Assembly (NCBI RefSeq): GCF_036850765.1
Contig: NC_089496.1
Location: 101,456,267 to 101,520,266, forward strand
Direction of reading: 5' to 3'
DNA from: Saccopteryx bilineata
Taxonomy: Eukaryota > Chordata > Mammalia > Chiroptera > Emballonuridae
Length of the DNA stretch: 64,000 nucleotides
In this document: positions 12,931 through 23,704 of the stretch, piece by piece
Position numbering within the stretch: position 1 is the stretch's first letter
How the letters are laid out: every line of letters begins with the position of its first letter
Program-made: the position numbers and the translations under genes
Notes under the pieces: generated by a model
The model's input: only the letters and a program-made list of their open reading frames with translations
Told to the model about the DNA's origin: nothing
The model's database searches: none

Positions 12931-14093
12931 GAATGTGAAAACTCAGCAACAGAATTTATCTAGTCCAACATTCTGTTTAGTAGGTATTGAAAAAGCTGGA
13001 AGGGATAAATGGGAAGTCTGTTTGTAACAACATGCATCTCTCTTTATCTCTCCCCATTCTGATGAAAATTCCTGGCAAGTGGGCCAATCTCATCCAGCAT
13101 GAAACATGTACTGAGTCTGTGGATGCCACAATTGCTTGCCTCAACTAGTTTTTCATAAGTTTGAACGTTAAATTCTATTCTTCCCAAACAATGTTATGAG
13201 TGAAAACAATTTGCCAGCTATTTTAAGAAACTGAAGAGGAAAATTTGCATTTCTTGTATCAGTCAGTACAGGTTATATTATACTGTGGCAGTAAACAGCC
13301 CCGTCGCAGTTCGGGTTTTCTGGAAAGCAAACCATGTGATGGAGTTTGGTGTTTAGGGTATTGATTAGGTTTGTGGGAAAGGGAACGGGAAGATGCTGGG
13401 TTGGGCAGAGGGAAAGGTCAGGCCCACCTAATGGTCTCAGTACCCATTGGAGTGGTTGCACAAAAGATGAAACAGGCCTTGACCCGTCATTGTGTGAGGG
13501 TCACTCCTAGGAACATAGGACCTTGGGCCAGGAAGCTCTCCAGAGCTAAGGCAGTGCCCACAGGGACAGGTGGCTGAATGATGTCAGTGATACCGATCCG
13601 AGCAATGGGCCCACAAGCCTTCCCTGAAGGTGTAATTAGTCGGTATATTTCCATAGTCAGTATAATTTATTCTTTGGGCCACTCAGTCCACTTTTTCAGA
13701 TCCATTTGGGAAAGTTCTTCTAGGATGCTAGTGGCCTCTCTTCCCCGGGAAAACCTAGATTATTGCTCCGGATTCTGCAACTGGTCTCGGGGCTGGCAAT
13801 GGATATTTCTCACATCTATCCTCCGTTATCCTTTTAAACATCCCTTACCCATCAGCTAGAACCTCTTCTGGTCTCTGTTTCTTACCTGGAGGCATGACCC
13901 AGCCCTCAGCCTCAGGGGTCTGAGCCCCTGATCTATATGTCCCTCCCAGCCTGGGTTACTGTACTTGCTCATTCGCCATCGCCCTCGGCCGTTTCTCTCT
14001 CCATGCCATGTGACAGAGGCACACTGCCAGATGGGAGGCTTTTTTCTTCTTCCTGTTCTTGAAGGCCATCTTGAGGGAGGCTGTCATCTAGAT

Positions 14094-14808
14094 CAGTGGT
14101 CCCCAGCCCCCGGGCTGCAGACCGGTACTGGTCTATGGGCCATTTGGTACCGGTCTGCAGAGAAAGAATAAATAACTTACATTATTTCCGTCTTATTTAT
14201 ATTTAAGTCTGAACGATGTTTTATTTTATTTATTTTATTTTTATTTTTGTATTTTTCTGAAGCTGGAAACGGGGAGAGACAGTCAGACAGACTCCCGCAT
14301 GCCCCCGACCGGGATCCACCTGGCACGCCCACCAGGGGCGATGCTCTGCCCACCAGGGGGCGATGCTCTGCCCCTCCAGGGCGTCGCTCTGCCACAACCA
14401 GAGCCACTCTGGCGCCTGGGGCAAAGGCCACAGAGCCATCCCCAGCGCCCGGGCCATCATTGCTCCAATGGAGCCTTGGCTGCGGGAGGGGAAGAGAGAG
14501 ACAGAGAGGAAGGAGGGGGTGGGGGTGGAGAAGCAAATGGGCGCTTCTCCTGTGTGCCCTGGCCCGGAATCGAACCCGGGTCCCCCGCACGCCAGGCCGA
14601 CGCTCTACCGCTGAGCCAACTGGCCAGGTCCCGATGTTTTATTTTTTAAAAATGACCAGATTCCCTCTGTTACATCCCTCTAAGACTCATTCTTGACGCT
14701 TGTCTCGGTCACGTGATACATTTAACTGTCCCACCCTAAAGGGCAGTCCGTGAAATTATTTTCTGACATTAAACCGGTCCATGGCCCAAAAAAGGTTGGG
14801 GACTACTG
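14094..14808. mobile_element. Non-autonomous hAT transposon, ~300-bp family, copy 2, split by a SINE
   Basis: It has the same ends and internal sequence as the copies at 2020 and 41274, but a 404-bp long SINE (14228-14631) sits inside it. Flanks ATCTAGAT and TTCTAGGT are a decayed 8-bp target duplication. Confidence 0.85.
14228..14631 (-). mobile_element. Long tRNA-derived SINE inserted into a hAT element
   Basis: Full-length antisense copy. The target duplication CGATGTTTTATTTT (14214-14227 and 14632-14645) consists of hAT-element sequence, so the SINE is younger than that transposon. Confidence 0.9.
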
Positions 14809-15310
14809 TTCTAGGTGATGACTGTTTTTGACTATCCCCACATGTCAAGCTGACCCATTTGTATTTTCTTCCTCTTGTTATCTGGGCATAGAGGATGCCC
14901 CATGTGGCCATAGTTGTAAGGTGAGAGGTGAGCACTGGTGCCACAGTGGGAGGTGACGGGTCTGGGTGAGCTGCCGTCCTGCGCATTGTGGTCTTGGTCC
15001 TGCGTGATCTTGGGTACCACTTCCATTTCATGTTCTTACGGTTATCTGTGACAAAGCCATCTGAGGACATGAAACTCTGAACACATGGTCACTGGATGAG
15101 CCGTGGCAGGCAGTTCACCTGTACCAGGGCGTGGCCAGAAGAGAGGTGTAAGGCTTTCTGCTGTGAATGGGGATGGATCAACAACAGATATCGAGAAACC
15201 CAAGTGGAAAACTGATTTGCAGGGAAAATAAAGTGATGTTCATGAATGAAAATGTAACCATAGCATGCTGCATGACTTATCTGTGAATAATACATAATAT
15301 TGATCTAAAC

Positions 15311-15502
15311 CAGGGGTCCCCAAACTTTTTACACAAGGGGCCAGTTCACTGTCCCTCAGACTGTTGGAGGGCCGCCACATACAGTGCTCCTCTCACTGAC
15401 CACCAATGAAAGAGGTGCCTCTTCTGGAAGTGCGGCGGGGGGCCAGATAAATGGCCTCAGGGGGCCACATGCGGCCCGCAGGCCATAGTTTGGGGATGCC
15501 TG
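15311..15502 (+). mobile_element. Non-autonomous hAT transposon, 192-bp family, copy 1
   Basis: It starts CAGGGGTCCCCAAACT and ends AGTTTGGGGATGCCTG, which are inverted repeats. It is flanked by a perfect 8-bp duplication ATCTAAAC. Two further copies of the same length class lie in the opposite direction at 39587 and 56258. Confidence 0.9.
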
Positions 15503-16279
15503 ATCTAAACAATATTTAAATATACAAAGAGGATGAATGAGGGGAAGTGTACATATCTGCACGAAGGAAGTCTGAGCTATTATCTGAAACAAAGAGCTAA
15601 GCCTGCCCTATAGAACAAGGAGGTAAATATAAAAGTGAATTGTAGCTTTTCATTTAGAATTGAAAGTGCTGACTCTTGTGATGCTGGAATAGGAATTGAG
15701 AAGACCGAGCAGGAGACTTTTTAATTTTAAACCTTATGAGATCATTTGACTTGTTTACTGTGCATAGATATATTTTTAGTTAAAAACAGGCAAAATAAGA
15801 CCAAACCACAGCAGTACGGAGATTATGAAAGGCACAAATTAGTGGGTCAGGAATAAATAATGTTCAAGATGGTTCTGGGAAAATTGGTCTGTGGAAATAT
15901 ACTGAGAAATATCTGTAAAATGTGGTATGTGGGAAAAATTAAGTTAGATAGCTACAACAGATGCAAAAAAATTTCTAAAAGATCAAAATAATAAAGGCCA
16001 AACTGTATAGCTTTTAAGAAGAAATGAGAGGTTATCTTCAAAATCTTGAGTTAAGAATAAAAAATAAATCATACATTTGACCAAGGTGTAATGTATAAAC
16101 ATTTGTAAAATAAGATTCCATAACTAAGTAAAAAGACAAATCACAAGAAAGGAGAAGATATGCTAATGCAGAAGACCAGCAGAGGGTTGGTATTCAGAAC
16201 CTTTCGTAAGCAATTATTAAGAAAAATAATCAAATAGAAAAATAGGCGAACAACTTGAACTGTGATTTTAAAGAGGAGT

Positions 16280-17250
16280 AAAAACAAATGACCAATAAAG
16301 GTAAAAAGATGCTTGATCTCACCAGTAACTGGGAAAAAATAGAAAATAAAACCACTTATCAGAAATGGTAAAAACTAAAAACACTAATGGAGGTTCATGT
16401 TGGAGAGAATATGAAATAAGAAGACCCATCATGTACTGCTGGTGTGAGTATAAGACAATGAAGCTACTTGGGGAGCCAACTGACAAAACATAGTGACGTT
16501 GAAATTGTGCCTTTTCTTAAACTTAGTCATTTTACTCTTAGAAGTCAACCTAGAGAAACTCTCAAAATATACACAGCAAGGTGTGGATAATAGTGAGTAT
16601 ACTAACTTGATTCATGGTAGGAAAAGTCTGAGAAAAGGCTAAATGACCATTAACAGCTAAACGGGTAAACATGGGATAGTCATAGAACGAAATGCTGTAA
16701 CATGATTAAGATGAACACATAGCACCACATGTGTGCATAAATCTGAATGGGTTGTTGAACAGCAATTTCTCTGAAGAAGATACAATACACAGATGGCCAA
16801 TAAGGACATGAAAAGATGCTCAACGTCACTAACCATCAGGGAAACACAAATCCAACCCACAAGGAGAGACCACTCCCACCCAATAGGGTGGATATTATCG
16901 AGAAATAGAAAATAGGTGTTAGTAAGGATGTGGAGAAATTGGAACCGTTCTGCAGTGCTGGTTGGAAGAGTATGGAAGCTCCCTAGAATGTTAAACACAG
17001 AATTACCACATGATCCAGTAATTCCCCTCCAGGTGTACACCCCAAATCATTGAGAGCAGGGACAGGAACAGGTAGTTGTACACCATTTTTACAGTAGCTT
17101 ATTCTCAATAGCCCAAGTTGGAAGCAACCCAAGGGTCCACTGATGGATGAAGTGTTCTATATACGTACAGTGGAATATTATTTAGGCTTAAAAGGGAGGA
17201 GAATACTGACACATGCTACAGCATGGATGAACCATAAAGACTATGCTAAG
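16280..17250 (+). mobile_element. LINE-1 3' part, sense
   Basis: The end of ORF2 is recognisable in sense direction: the ACCACATGATCCAGTAATTC region, CTCAATAGCCCAAGTTGGAA and the ATATTATTTAGGCTTAAAAG box that corresponds to the usual YYSA-coding part. Frames are broken, so it is an old copy. Confidence 0.7.
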
Positions 17251-17251
17251 T

Positions 17252-17414
17252 CAGCAATTTTCAACCTTTTTCATCTCATGACATAAATTAATTACTAACA
17301 TTCTGTGACATCATAACATAGTTTTTGCAAATCTGACAAAAATAGGTATAATTTTGATTCATTCTTACTGGACAGCTATTGTTGTATTGGCAGTTGCCAT
17401 TTTTTATTTGACAA
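17252..17414 (+). mobile_element. Partial hAT-like element
   Basis: It begins CAGCAATTTTCAACCTTTTT, a typical hAT terminus (CAGnGGTTnTCAACC-like), and runs into AT-rich sequence. The opposite terminus is missing or has been replaced by LINE-1 sequence. It lies between two LINE-1 fragments that face each other. Confidence 0.6.
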
Positions 17415-18760
17415 CCCTTTCCCCTCTGACGACCATCAGTTCTCTGTATCTATGAGTCTGTTTCTATTTTATTCTGTTTGACATTTGTTTTGCTTTTTAG
17501 ATTTTACATTTAAGTGAAATCATGTATTTACCTTTCTCTGAATTATTTCACTAAGCATAATCTCTAGGTCCATTCATGTTGTCATAAATGACAAGATATT
17601 ATTTTTTATGTGTGAGTAATATTCTGTTGTGTATATATTATACATGCATTGTATCTTTATTTATCTATCGATAGACACTAAGGTTGCTTCCATAGATTGG
17701 CTATTGTAAATAATGTTGCAGTGAACATTTGTGTTTTTCATTTTCTCTGGATAAACACCCAGAAGTAGAATAGCTGGACCCAATAGTAGTTCTATTTTAA
17801 ATTTTTTGAGGAACTTTTATACTGTTGTCCATCAGCAGTGCATGAGAACTTCCTTTTGTTCATATTCTTGCCAACACTTATTTTATTGTCTTTTGATGAT
17901 AGCCATTCTGACAGGTGTGAGGTGATGTCTCATTGTGGTTTTGACTTGCATTTTCCTGATGAGTAGTAATGTTGAGCATCTTTTCGTGTGTCTGTTGGCC
18001 ATCTGTATGTCTTTTTTTTTTTTTCATCTATATGTCTTTATTGGAAAAATGTCTATTCAGAAATTCTGCCTATTTAAAATTTTTTATATTGACTTATACA
18101 AGTTCTTTGTATATTTTTATATTAACTTCTTATCAGATATGTCATTGGAAAATATCTTCTCCCATTTAATAGGTTACCTTTTCATTTTGTTAATGGTTTC
18201 ATTCACTGAAGTGGCAACAGCTTTTTTTGTTTTGCACAAAAATCTTTTTAATTTTGTATAGACCTATCTGTGTGTTTTTGCTTATGGTGCTCTTGCCTGA
18301 AGAGAAGATCTGAAAAAATATTGCTAAGACTGGTATCAGGGAGTTTACTGACTGTTTCTTTTTCTAGGAGTTTTATAGTTTCAGGCTGTCATGAACACTT
18401 CAATCTATTTTGAGTTTATTTTGTATATGGTGTAAGAAAGTGGTCCAATTTTATTCTTATTCATGTAGCTCTCCAGTTTTCCCACCACCATTTATTGAAG
18501 AGACTTGTCTTTTCCCCATTGTATATTTTTGCCTCCTTTGTCATAAATTAGTTGACCATATAAGTGTGGGTTTATTTCTGGGCTCTCTCTTCTGCTCCAT
18601 TGGCCTGTATTCATGATTTTGTGCCAGTACTGTGCTGTTTTGATTACCATAGCTTTGTAATGAAAGCAAGGAGCATGATGCCTCCAGTTTTGTTCTTTTG
18701 AAAGATTGCTTTGCCTATTCAAGGTCTTTTGTGGTTCCATAATAAATACTTTATTTTGAT
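17390..18760 (-). mobile_element. LINE-1 fragment, antisense
   Basis: In reverse it shows the LINE-1 ORF2 end (AATGTTGCAGTGAACAT on + at about 17713-17729, the CACCTCACACCTGTCAGAAT region, and the upstream ORF2 body to about 18760). Together with 16280-17250 it forms two LINE-1 pieces whose 3' ends face each other. Confidence 0.7.
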
Positions 18761-19035
18761 GATTATGTTCTTAGACATTCTTTCACTGAATATTATATAT
18801 TACATTTAATTTTGTATGCATGTATGTACAGTTTGATTTAGTGATTTAACTTTCTAATAGGTTTGCCCAGTGTTGATGTTCATGTATTATTTTACTGTAT
18901 GAAACTTGGTTTACTTGGTGAAGACATGTCATTGAAATTATTTTCCAATATGAAATAAACCCAGTTTCTTTCCATTTATTTCCTTTATTCTCATACATTT
19001 AAATTTATCTGTGGGAATTTTAGGCAAAATTCATT

Positions 19036-19432
19036 AAAAAAAATTTTTTTTTATTATTTTTTTTTGTGTGTGTATTTTTCTGAAGCTGGAAACGGGGAGA
19101 GACAGACAGACTCCCGCATGCGCCCGACCAGGATCCACCCGGCACGCCCACCAGGGGGCGACGCTCTGCCCACCAGGGGGCGATGCTCTGCCCCTCCGGG
19201 GCGTCGCTCGTTGCGACCAGAGCCACTCTAGCGCCTGGGGCAGAGGCCAAGGAGCCATCCCTAGCGCCCGGGCCATCTTTGCTCCAATGGAGCCTCGGCT
19301 GCAGGAGGGGAAGAGAGAGACAGAGAGGAAGGAGAGGGGGAGGGGTGGAGAAGCAGATGGGCACTTCTCCTGTGTGCCCTGGCCGGGAATCGAACCCAGG
19401 ACCTCTGCACGCCAGGCCAACCGGCCAGGGCC
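19036..19432 (-). mobile_element. Long tRNA-derived SINE with a deletion in the tRNA head
   Basis: The duplication CAAAATTCATT is at 19025-19035 and 19433-19443. Unlike other copies it lacks about 20 bp between the CAGGCC and CCAACCGG parts, i.e. most of box A, so its own RNA polymerase III promoter should be dead. Confidence 0.9.
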
Positions 19433-19629
19433 CAAAATTCATTTTTTATTTAAGGAATACTGGTAGCATAGTAAAAATTCTATTTAAATTGTAGTTCATG
19501 GAAAATTAATGAAAGTCTTTCCAACTTTAGGTATTGTGGTATTAATTTGGCCAAAGATTGTTTTATAGTATTTATCTTAATTTGTTCTTTCTTTATTTAT
19601 TTTTGTTTTTCTGATCTCTTTTGTTCCAG

Positions 19630-19714
19630 CTTGTGATGAATGGAAAATATTACCGAAACCAAATCTTCATAGAGATGTCAACAGATTTGGACATTCTGCA
19701 GTTGTCATTAATGG
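19630..19714 (+). CDS. ATRNL1: ATRNL1 coding exon b: start of the last kelch blade
   Basis: This small 85-bp exon has a TTGTTCCAG acceptor and a GTAAAA donor. Joined to the previous exon it reads ACDEWKILPKPNLHRDVNR, then FGHSAVVING, the conserved RxGHSAV strand of a kelch repeat. It starts in phase 1 and ends in phase 2, two bases into a Gly codon. The tandem FGG of the same blade lies in the next exon, so an intron splits this blade. A SINE with a long T tract begins only about 50 bp after the donor. Confidence 0.95.
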
Positions 19715-19765
19715 GTAAAAGAAATATATTTATCAGTTATACTACCCACATATTCTGTTATTCTT

Positions 19766-20095
19766 TTTTTTTTTTTTTTTTTTTTTTACAGAGGCAGACA
19801 TAGACAGGGACAGACAGGAACGGAGAGAAATGAGAAGCATCAATCATTAGTTTTTCATTGCGCGTTTCAACTTCTTAGTTGTTCATTGATTGCTTTCTCA
19901 TATGTGCCTTGACTGCGGGCCTTCAGCAGACCGAGTAACCCCTTGCTGGAGCCAGCAACCTTGGGTCCAGGCTGGTGAGCTTTTTGCTCAAGCCCGATGA
20001 GCCCGTGCTCAAGCTGGCAACCTCGGGGTCTCAAACCTGGGTCCTTCCACATCCCAGTCCAACGCTCCATCCACTGTGCCACCACCTGGTCAGGC
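19766..20095 (-). mobile_element. Second tRNA-derived SINE class, antisense, next to exon b
   Basis: On the minus strand the head is CCTGACCAGGTGGTGGCACA, followed by the GTTTGAGACCCCGAGG box B region. A long T tract on the + strand is its tail. The duplication TATTCTGTTATTCTT is at 19751-19765 and 20096-20110. Confidence 0.9.
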
Positions 20096-20198
20096 TATTC
20101 TGTTATTCTTTTAAAAAACACTTTGTATTTAATAGCATTAGATTTTATGTATCCCTACTGTTCCATGGAGTGCCCTTTGGCTCATTAACCATATTCTT

Positions 20199-20246
20199 CT
20201 GAGATCAGACGAGATCGGGCGCATTCAGGGTGGTATGGCCGTAGAC
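20199..20246 (-). pseudogene. 5S rRNA retropseudogene, 3'-truncated and without a tail
   Basis: The minus strand starts GTCTACGGCCATACCACCCT, the exact 5' end of mammalian 5S rRNA, and continues through GAATGCGCCCGATCTCGTCT and GATCTC to about nucleotide 48; the only clear internal difference is GCATTC in place of GCGTTC (+ strand). The rest of 5S is missing and there is no poly-A. Near-identical direct repeats flank it, CATTAACCATATTCTT (20183-20198) and CATTACCATATTCTT (20247-20261), so it was inserted by target-primed reverse transcription. The internal promoter lies mainly in the missing part, so it is not expected to be transcribed. Confidence 0.9.
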
Positions 20247-21211
20247 CATTACCATATTCTTTATTCTTTTTTGTTTAAATATATTTAAGGGGTATGGGAA
20301 GAGTTAAGGGAAAGATGTTGAGATAAAGCTTCAGATACTTTTAAATAAGTCATTCTGCCTTCTTTCCCTTTTGCAGAGATCAGATCATGAATGTCTTCTT
20401 TAAAAACGATCAAAATGAGCTGATAGAAAGGCTAGCCCCTTATTTCTATTGGAGAGAAAGGGTAGCGAGAAGAATTTATTATAATTCTGTCATTAACTAA
20501 TTACATGATTTTTGACAAGTCTATTAACCTCTCTGGACTTCAGTATCCTTAAACCCATTGGGAATTTGGCTGATCATTAAGTTACCTTCCTGCGATAAGT
20601 TATTAAGTTTTTTTTACTTCTATAGCAAAAGTTTGGTAATATAGACTCAAGTGACGGTACAAATGTGCTGGCTCATTTATAAGCTTACAATGTGTAATTT
20701 GTAATGACAGATAAATGAGTTCATTTTATTACTATTTAACTCAAAGTATGTAAAAATTATCCAATATGATACTAAAAGCAGGTAGAAGTTGACTACAATG
20801 AAACTGTTTAACTGACATCAGTTCGGTTTCAGAATAGTAGTAAATGAAATTCAGAGTGTAAACATATAACTTCTAGTTGAAAAACCGTGTTTTGTTCATT
20901 TCTATTTTACTTCTTAAAAAGTAAATGGTATTATTGAAGCATTTTCTGATCTTTTCCATTTATTATATTAATAATATTTTTAGAAATAAAAATGCTGTTG
21001 TGACAGCATGTAAATACTATTCAATTGTAAATACTATTCAATTCAGTTATTGTCTGGGATTTTCTTTTGAAATTGAAATTTTAAAAATATTTTTGATTAT
21101 TTTAGTTTTTTTTTAATTTTCTAAGAGGATAATAAAATACTAAGAAGGTCTTACCTAATTTCTAAATTTTATGTTTGTATTCAAAAATTTTAATTTTAGA
21201 TAGCAATTCTT

Positions 21212-21892
21212 TTTTTTAATAAGTAAATTTTTATTAATTTTAATGGGTGACATCAATAAATCAGGGTACATATATTCAAAGAAAACATGTCCAGGTTATC
21301 TTGTCATTCAATTATGTTGCATACCCATCACCCAAAGTCAGATTGTCCTCCATCATCCTCTATCTAGTTTTCTTTGTGCCCCTGTCCCTCCCCCTCCCCC
21401 TTCCCCTCTCCCTCCTTCCCTCCCCCCCACTAACCACCACATTCTTGTCCATGTCTTTTAGTCTCATTTTTATGTTCCACCAATGTATGGAATCATGTAG
21501 TTCTTGGTTTTTTCTGATTTACTTATTTCATTCCGTATAATGTTATCAAGATCCCACCGTTTTGTTGTAAATGATCTGATGTCATCATTTCTTATGGCTG
21601 AGTAGTATTCCATAGTGTATATGTGCCACATCTTCTTTATCCAGTCTTCTATTGAAGGGCTTTTTGGTTGTTTCCATGTCTTGGCCACTGTGAACAATGC
21701 TGCAGTGAACATGGGGCTGCATGTGTCTTTACGTATCAATGTTTCTGAGTTTTGGGGGTATATACCCAGTACAGTAGAGGGATTGCTGGGCCATAAGGTA
21801 GTTCTATTTTCAGTTTTTTGAGGAACCACTATACTTTCTTCCATAATGGTTGTACTACTTTACAGTCCCACCAACAGTGAATGAGGGTTCCT
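21212..21892 (-). mobile_element. 5'-truncated LINE-1 insertion, antisense
   Basis: The insertion is framed by a perfect 18-bp target duplication TTTTAGATAGCAATTCTT (21194-21211 and 21893-21910). On the minus strand it runs from within ORF2 through the C-rich 3' UTR to a short A tail. About 680 bp; the 5' end is lost, as is usual for LINE-1. Confidence 0.9.
21470..21844 (-). pseudogene. LINE-1 ORF2 C-terminal fragment
   Basis: The minus-strand frame of 124 codons contains MFTAALFTVAKTWKQPKSPS, then IEDWIKKMWHIYTMEYYSAI and further ORF2 tail sequence. This is the conserved C-terminal part of the LINE-1 ORF2 protein (reverse transcriptase/endonuclease polyprotein). It is a 5'-truncated piece without endonuclease or reverse transcriptase domains, so it is not functional. 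The frame is uninterrupted, which argues for a fairly young insertion. Confidence 0.85.
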
Positions 21893-22083
21893 TTTTAGAT
21901 AGCAATTCTTAAGCGTGCCTTATTTATCCATGAATAGCTATTGTGTATTTCTAAAAAAAATTTGTTTCCTACCTTGATAAAATAATGTAAAATATACATT
22001 TAAATTTATTTTTAAAACCAATACATTAAACAGAGACTTTTGTTCATATTGTTTCTTTATTTTTTTTGTTTTGTTTTTATTAG

Positions 22084-22292
22084 GTCCATGTATATATTTG
22101 GAGGATTTTCTAGTGTGCTTCTTAATGATATCCTTGTATACAAGCCTCCAAACTGCAAGGCTTTTAGAGAGGAAGAACTTTGTGAAAATGCTGGTCCAGG
22201 GATAAAATGTATTTGGAATAAAAACTACTGTGAATCTTGGGAATCTGGGAATATGAATAATATTCTTAAAGTGAAGTGCCCTCCTAAAACAG
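22084..22292 (+). CDS. ATRNL1: ATRNL1 coding exon c: end of the kelch propeller and first PSI-like cysteine module
   Basis: This 209-bp exon has a TTTTATTAG acceptor and a GTAAAA donor. It starts in phase 2 with SMYIFGGFSSVLLNDILVYK, which completes the last kelch blade with its double Gly. A cysteine-rich stretch follows: PPNCKAFREEELCENAGPGI, then KCIWNKNYCESWE, typical of the PSI-like module after the propeller in attractins. It ends KCPPKT plus one base. From memory the human protein has Asp where this one has Glu in the REEEL segment, an ordinary species difference. Confidence 0.95.
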
Positions 22293-23704
22293 GTAAAAGT
22301 TTTTTTCTCTTTTCCCAATCTTTGCCACAAAGCCTCTCTACTTGGCCAGTAGTAGACATGCATCTGCTAATGAGAATTTCCTTAGTAGGTTTCCGAAATT
22401 AAAATTCATAATCCTCCAATTAGGAATTTAATGTTTGAACTAGACAACAATTACTAATTTAATATCTATATTAGCTATTTTTAGTTTTCTTTAAAAATAC
22501 TACATATCAATATTTTATACTTCTCATGATCATATATATATAATTTTCCAATGTAAGTAAAAAAATGATTTCAAATACTACTTTCTAAGAAATACTGTGT
22601 GTTTCAAAGAAATAATTTATTATGCATTTGGTATTTTTTTTCTTTCCTGAATTATTGCCAAGCCAGACCTTGAAGTTAAAATTTTTTACTATAATTTTGA
22701 TGATTAGTGTTCTAATTTAATATTTCATATGAAATATTGACTAAATAAAGCAAACTTATAAAAGAGTACTAGTAAATATTTATTCATAAGTGAACGATTA
22801 GGATCAAAATTGTTTAATTTTCTTTAATTTATTTTATTTTATTTTATTTTATTTTATTTTTTTTTCATTTTTTCATTTTTCTGAAGCTGGAAACGGGGAG
22901 AGACAGTCAGACAGACTCCCGCATGCGCCCGACCGGGATCCACCCGGCACGCCCACCAGGGGCGACGCTCTGCCCACCAGGGGGCGATGCTCTGCCCATC
23001 CTGGGCGTCGCCATATTGCGACCAGAGCCACTCTAGCGCCTGAGGCAGAGGCCACAGAGCCATCCCCAGCGCCCGGGCCATCTCTGCTCCAATGGAGCCT
23101 TGGCTGCGGGAGGGGAAGAGAGAGACAGAGAGGAAAGCGCGGCGGAGGGGTGGAGAAGCAAATGGGCGCTTCTCCTGTGTGCCCTGGCCGGGAATCGAAC
23201 CCGGGTCCTCCGCACGCTAGGCCGACGCTCTACCGCTGAGCCAACCGGCCAGGGCCTTAATTTTCTTTAAATGGGTGTATTTCACATTTACAATGCTGCA
23301 ATTAAATGTATTTTCAAGTTTTGCTCATCTGTAACTCAGATGTCTCTAAATAGCTTTGTGAAGCATGATAGTCTTTGTTGTAATGTTTCCTTTTAGACAT
23401 AGTAATATATTTTGTTCACTAAAATACCTTTTAGTCTTTTCTCCCACACCCAGCATTTTAAATGGCTAGAGGATCCTGGTAGACTCAATAATTAAGATGA
23501 GGGGAGGAGGTATTTAAAACCCTGTAAACACAACTAACTACAAAGTTGACTTCATATTGAAGAACTTATTTGATATTGACGGTTCTATTTATGGTTTAGA
23601 AATGTCTTAGAGATGCTTAAACAGATGTTAAAAACGTGTGACTCGGGACGTGTGACATTTTCCTTTTCAGCCTGATGTGTTTCTGTCTCCCGTTTGTGTC
23701 GTAG
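22293..23704 (+). other. ATRNL1 intron between exons c and d
   Basis: This 1.4-kb intron is AT-rich and holds one antisense long SINE (22828-23256). I see nothing else in 22293-22827 or 23271-23704 apart from the pyrimidine-rich acceptor region. Confidence 0.9.
22828..23256 (-). mobile_element. Long tRNA-derived SINE, antisense, with a TTTTA-repeat tail
   Basis: Full-length copy. The tail on the + strand is (TTTTA)n at about 22828-22860. The target duplication TTAATTTTCTTTAA is at 22814-22827 and 23257-23270. It shares the variant AAAGCGCGGCGGAGG body with the copy at 63314. Confidence 0.9.

Larger units (their letters stand above)
7555..19629 (+). other. ATRNL1 intron between exons a and b
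   Basis: This 12.1-kb intron holds an old MIR, five long SINEs, three hAT elements and two LINE-1 fragments in opposite directions (16280-17250 sense, 17390-18760 antisense). Stretches 7710-9280, 9510-10860, 11300-12530 and 15510-16280 show nothing recognisable. The stretch 13250-14080 is richer in GC and looks like a decayed repeat of unknown family. An open frame at 8676-8903 has no recognisable product. Confidence 0.85.
19715..22083 (+). other. ATRNL1 intron between exons b and c
   Basis: This 2.4-kb intron contains an antisense SINE right after the donor, a tailless 5S rRNA retropseudogene (20199-20246), a MIR scrap near 20470-20570, and a 5'-truncated antisense LINE-1 (21212-21892). Nothing is recognised in 20580-21190. 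Confidence 0.9.

Noticed and set aside
14177..14696. Several 76-149 codon frames on both strands
   Set aside because: All lie in the SINE at 14228-14631; no real gene.
20196..20246. Functional 5S rRNA gene
   Set aside because: Only the first ~48-51 nt are present; most of the internal control region and the terminator are missing.
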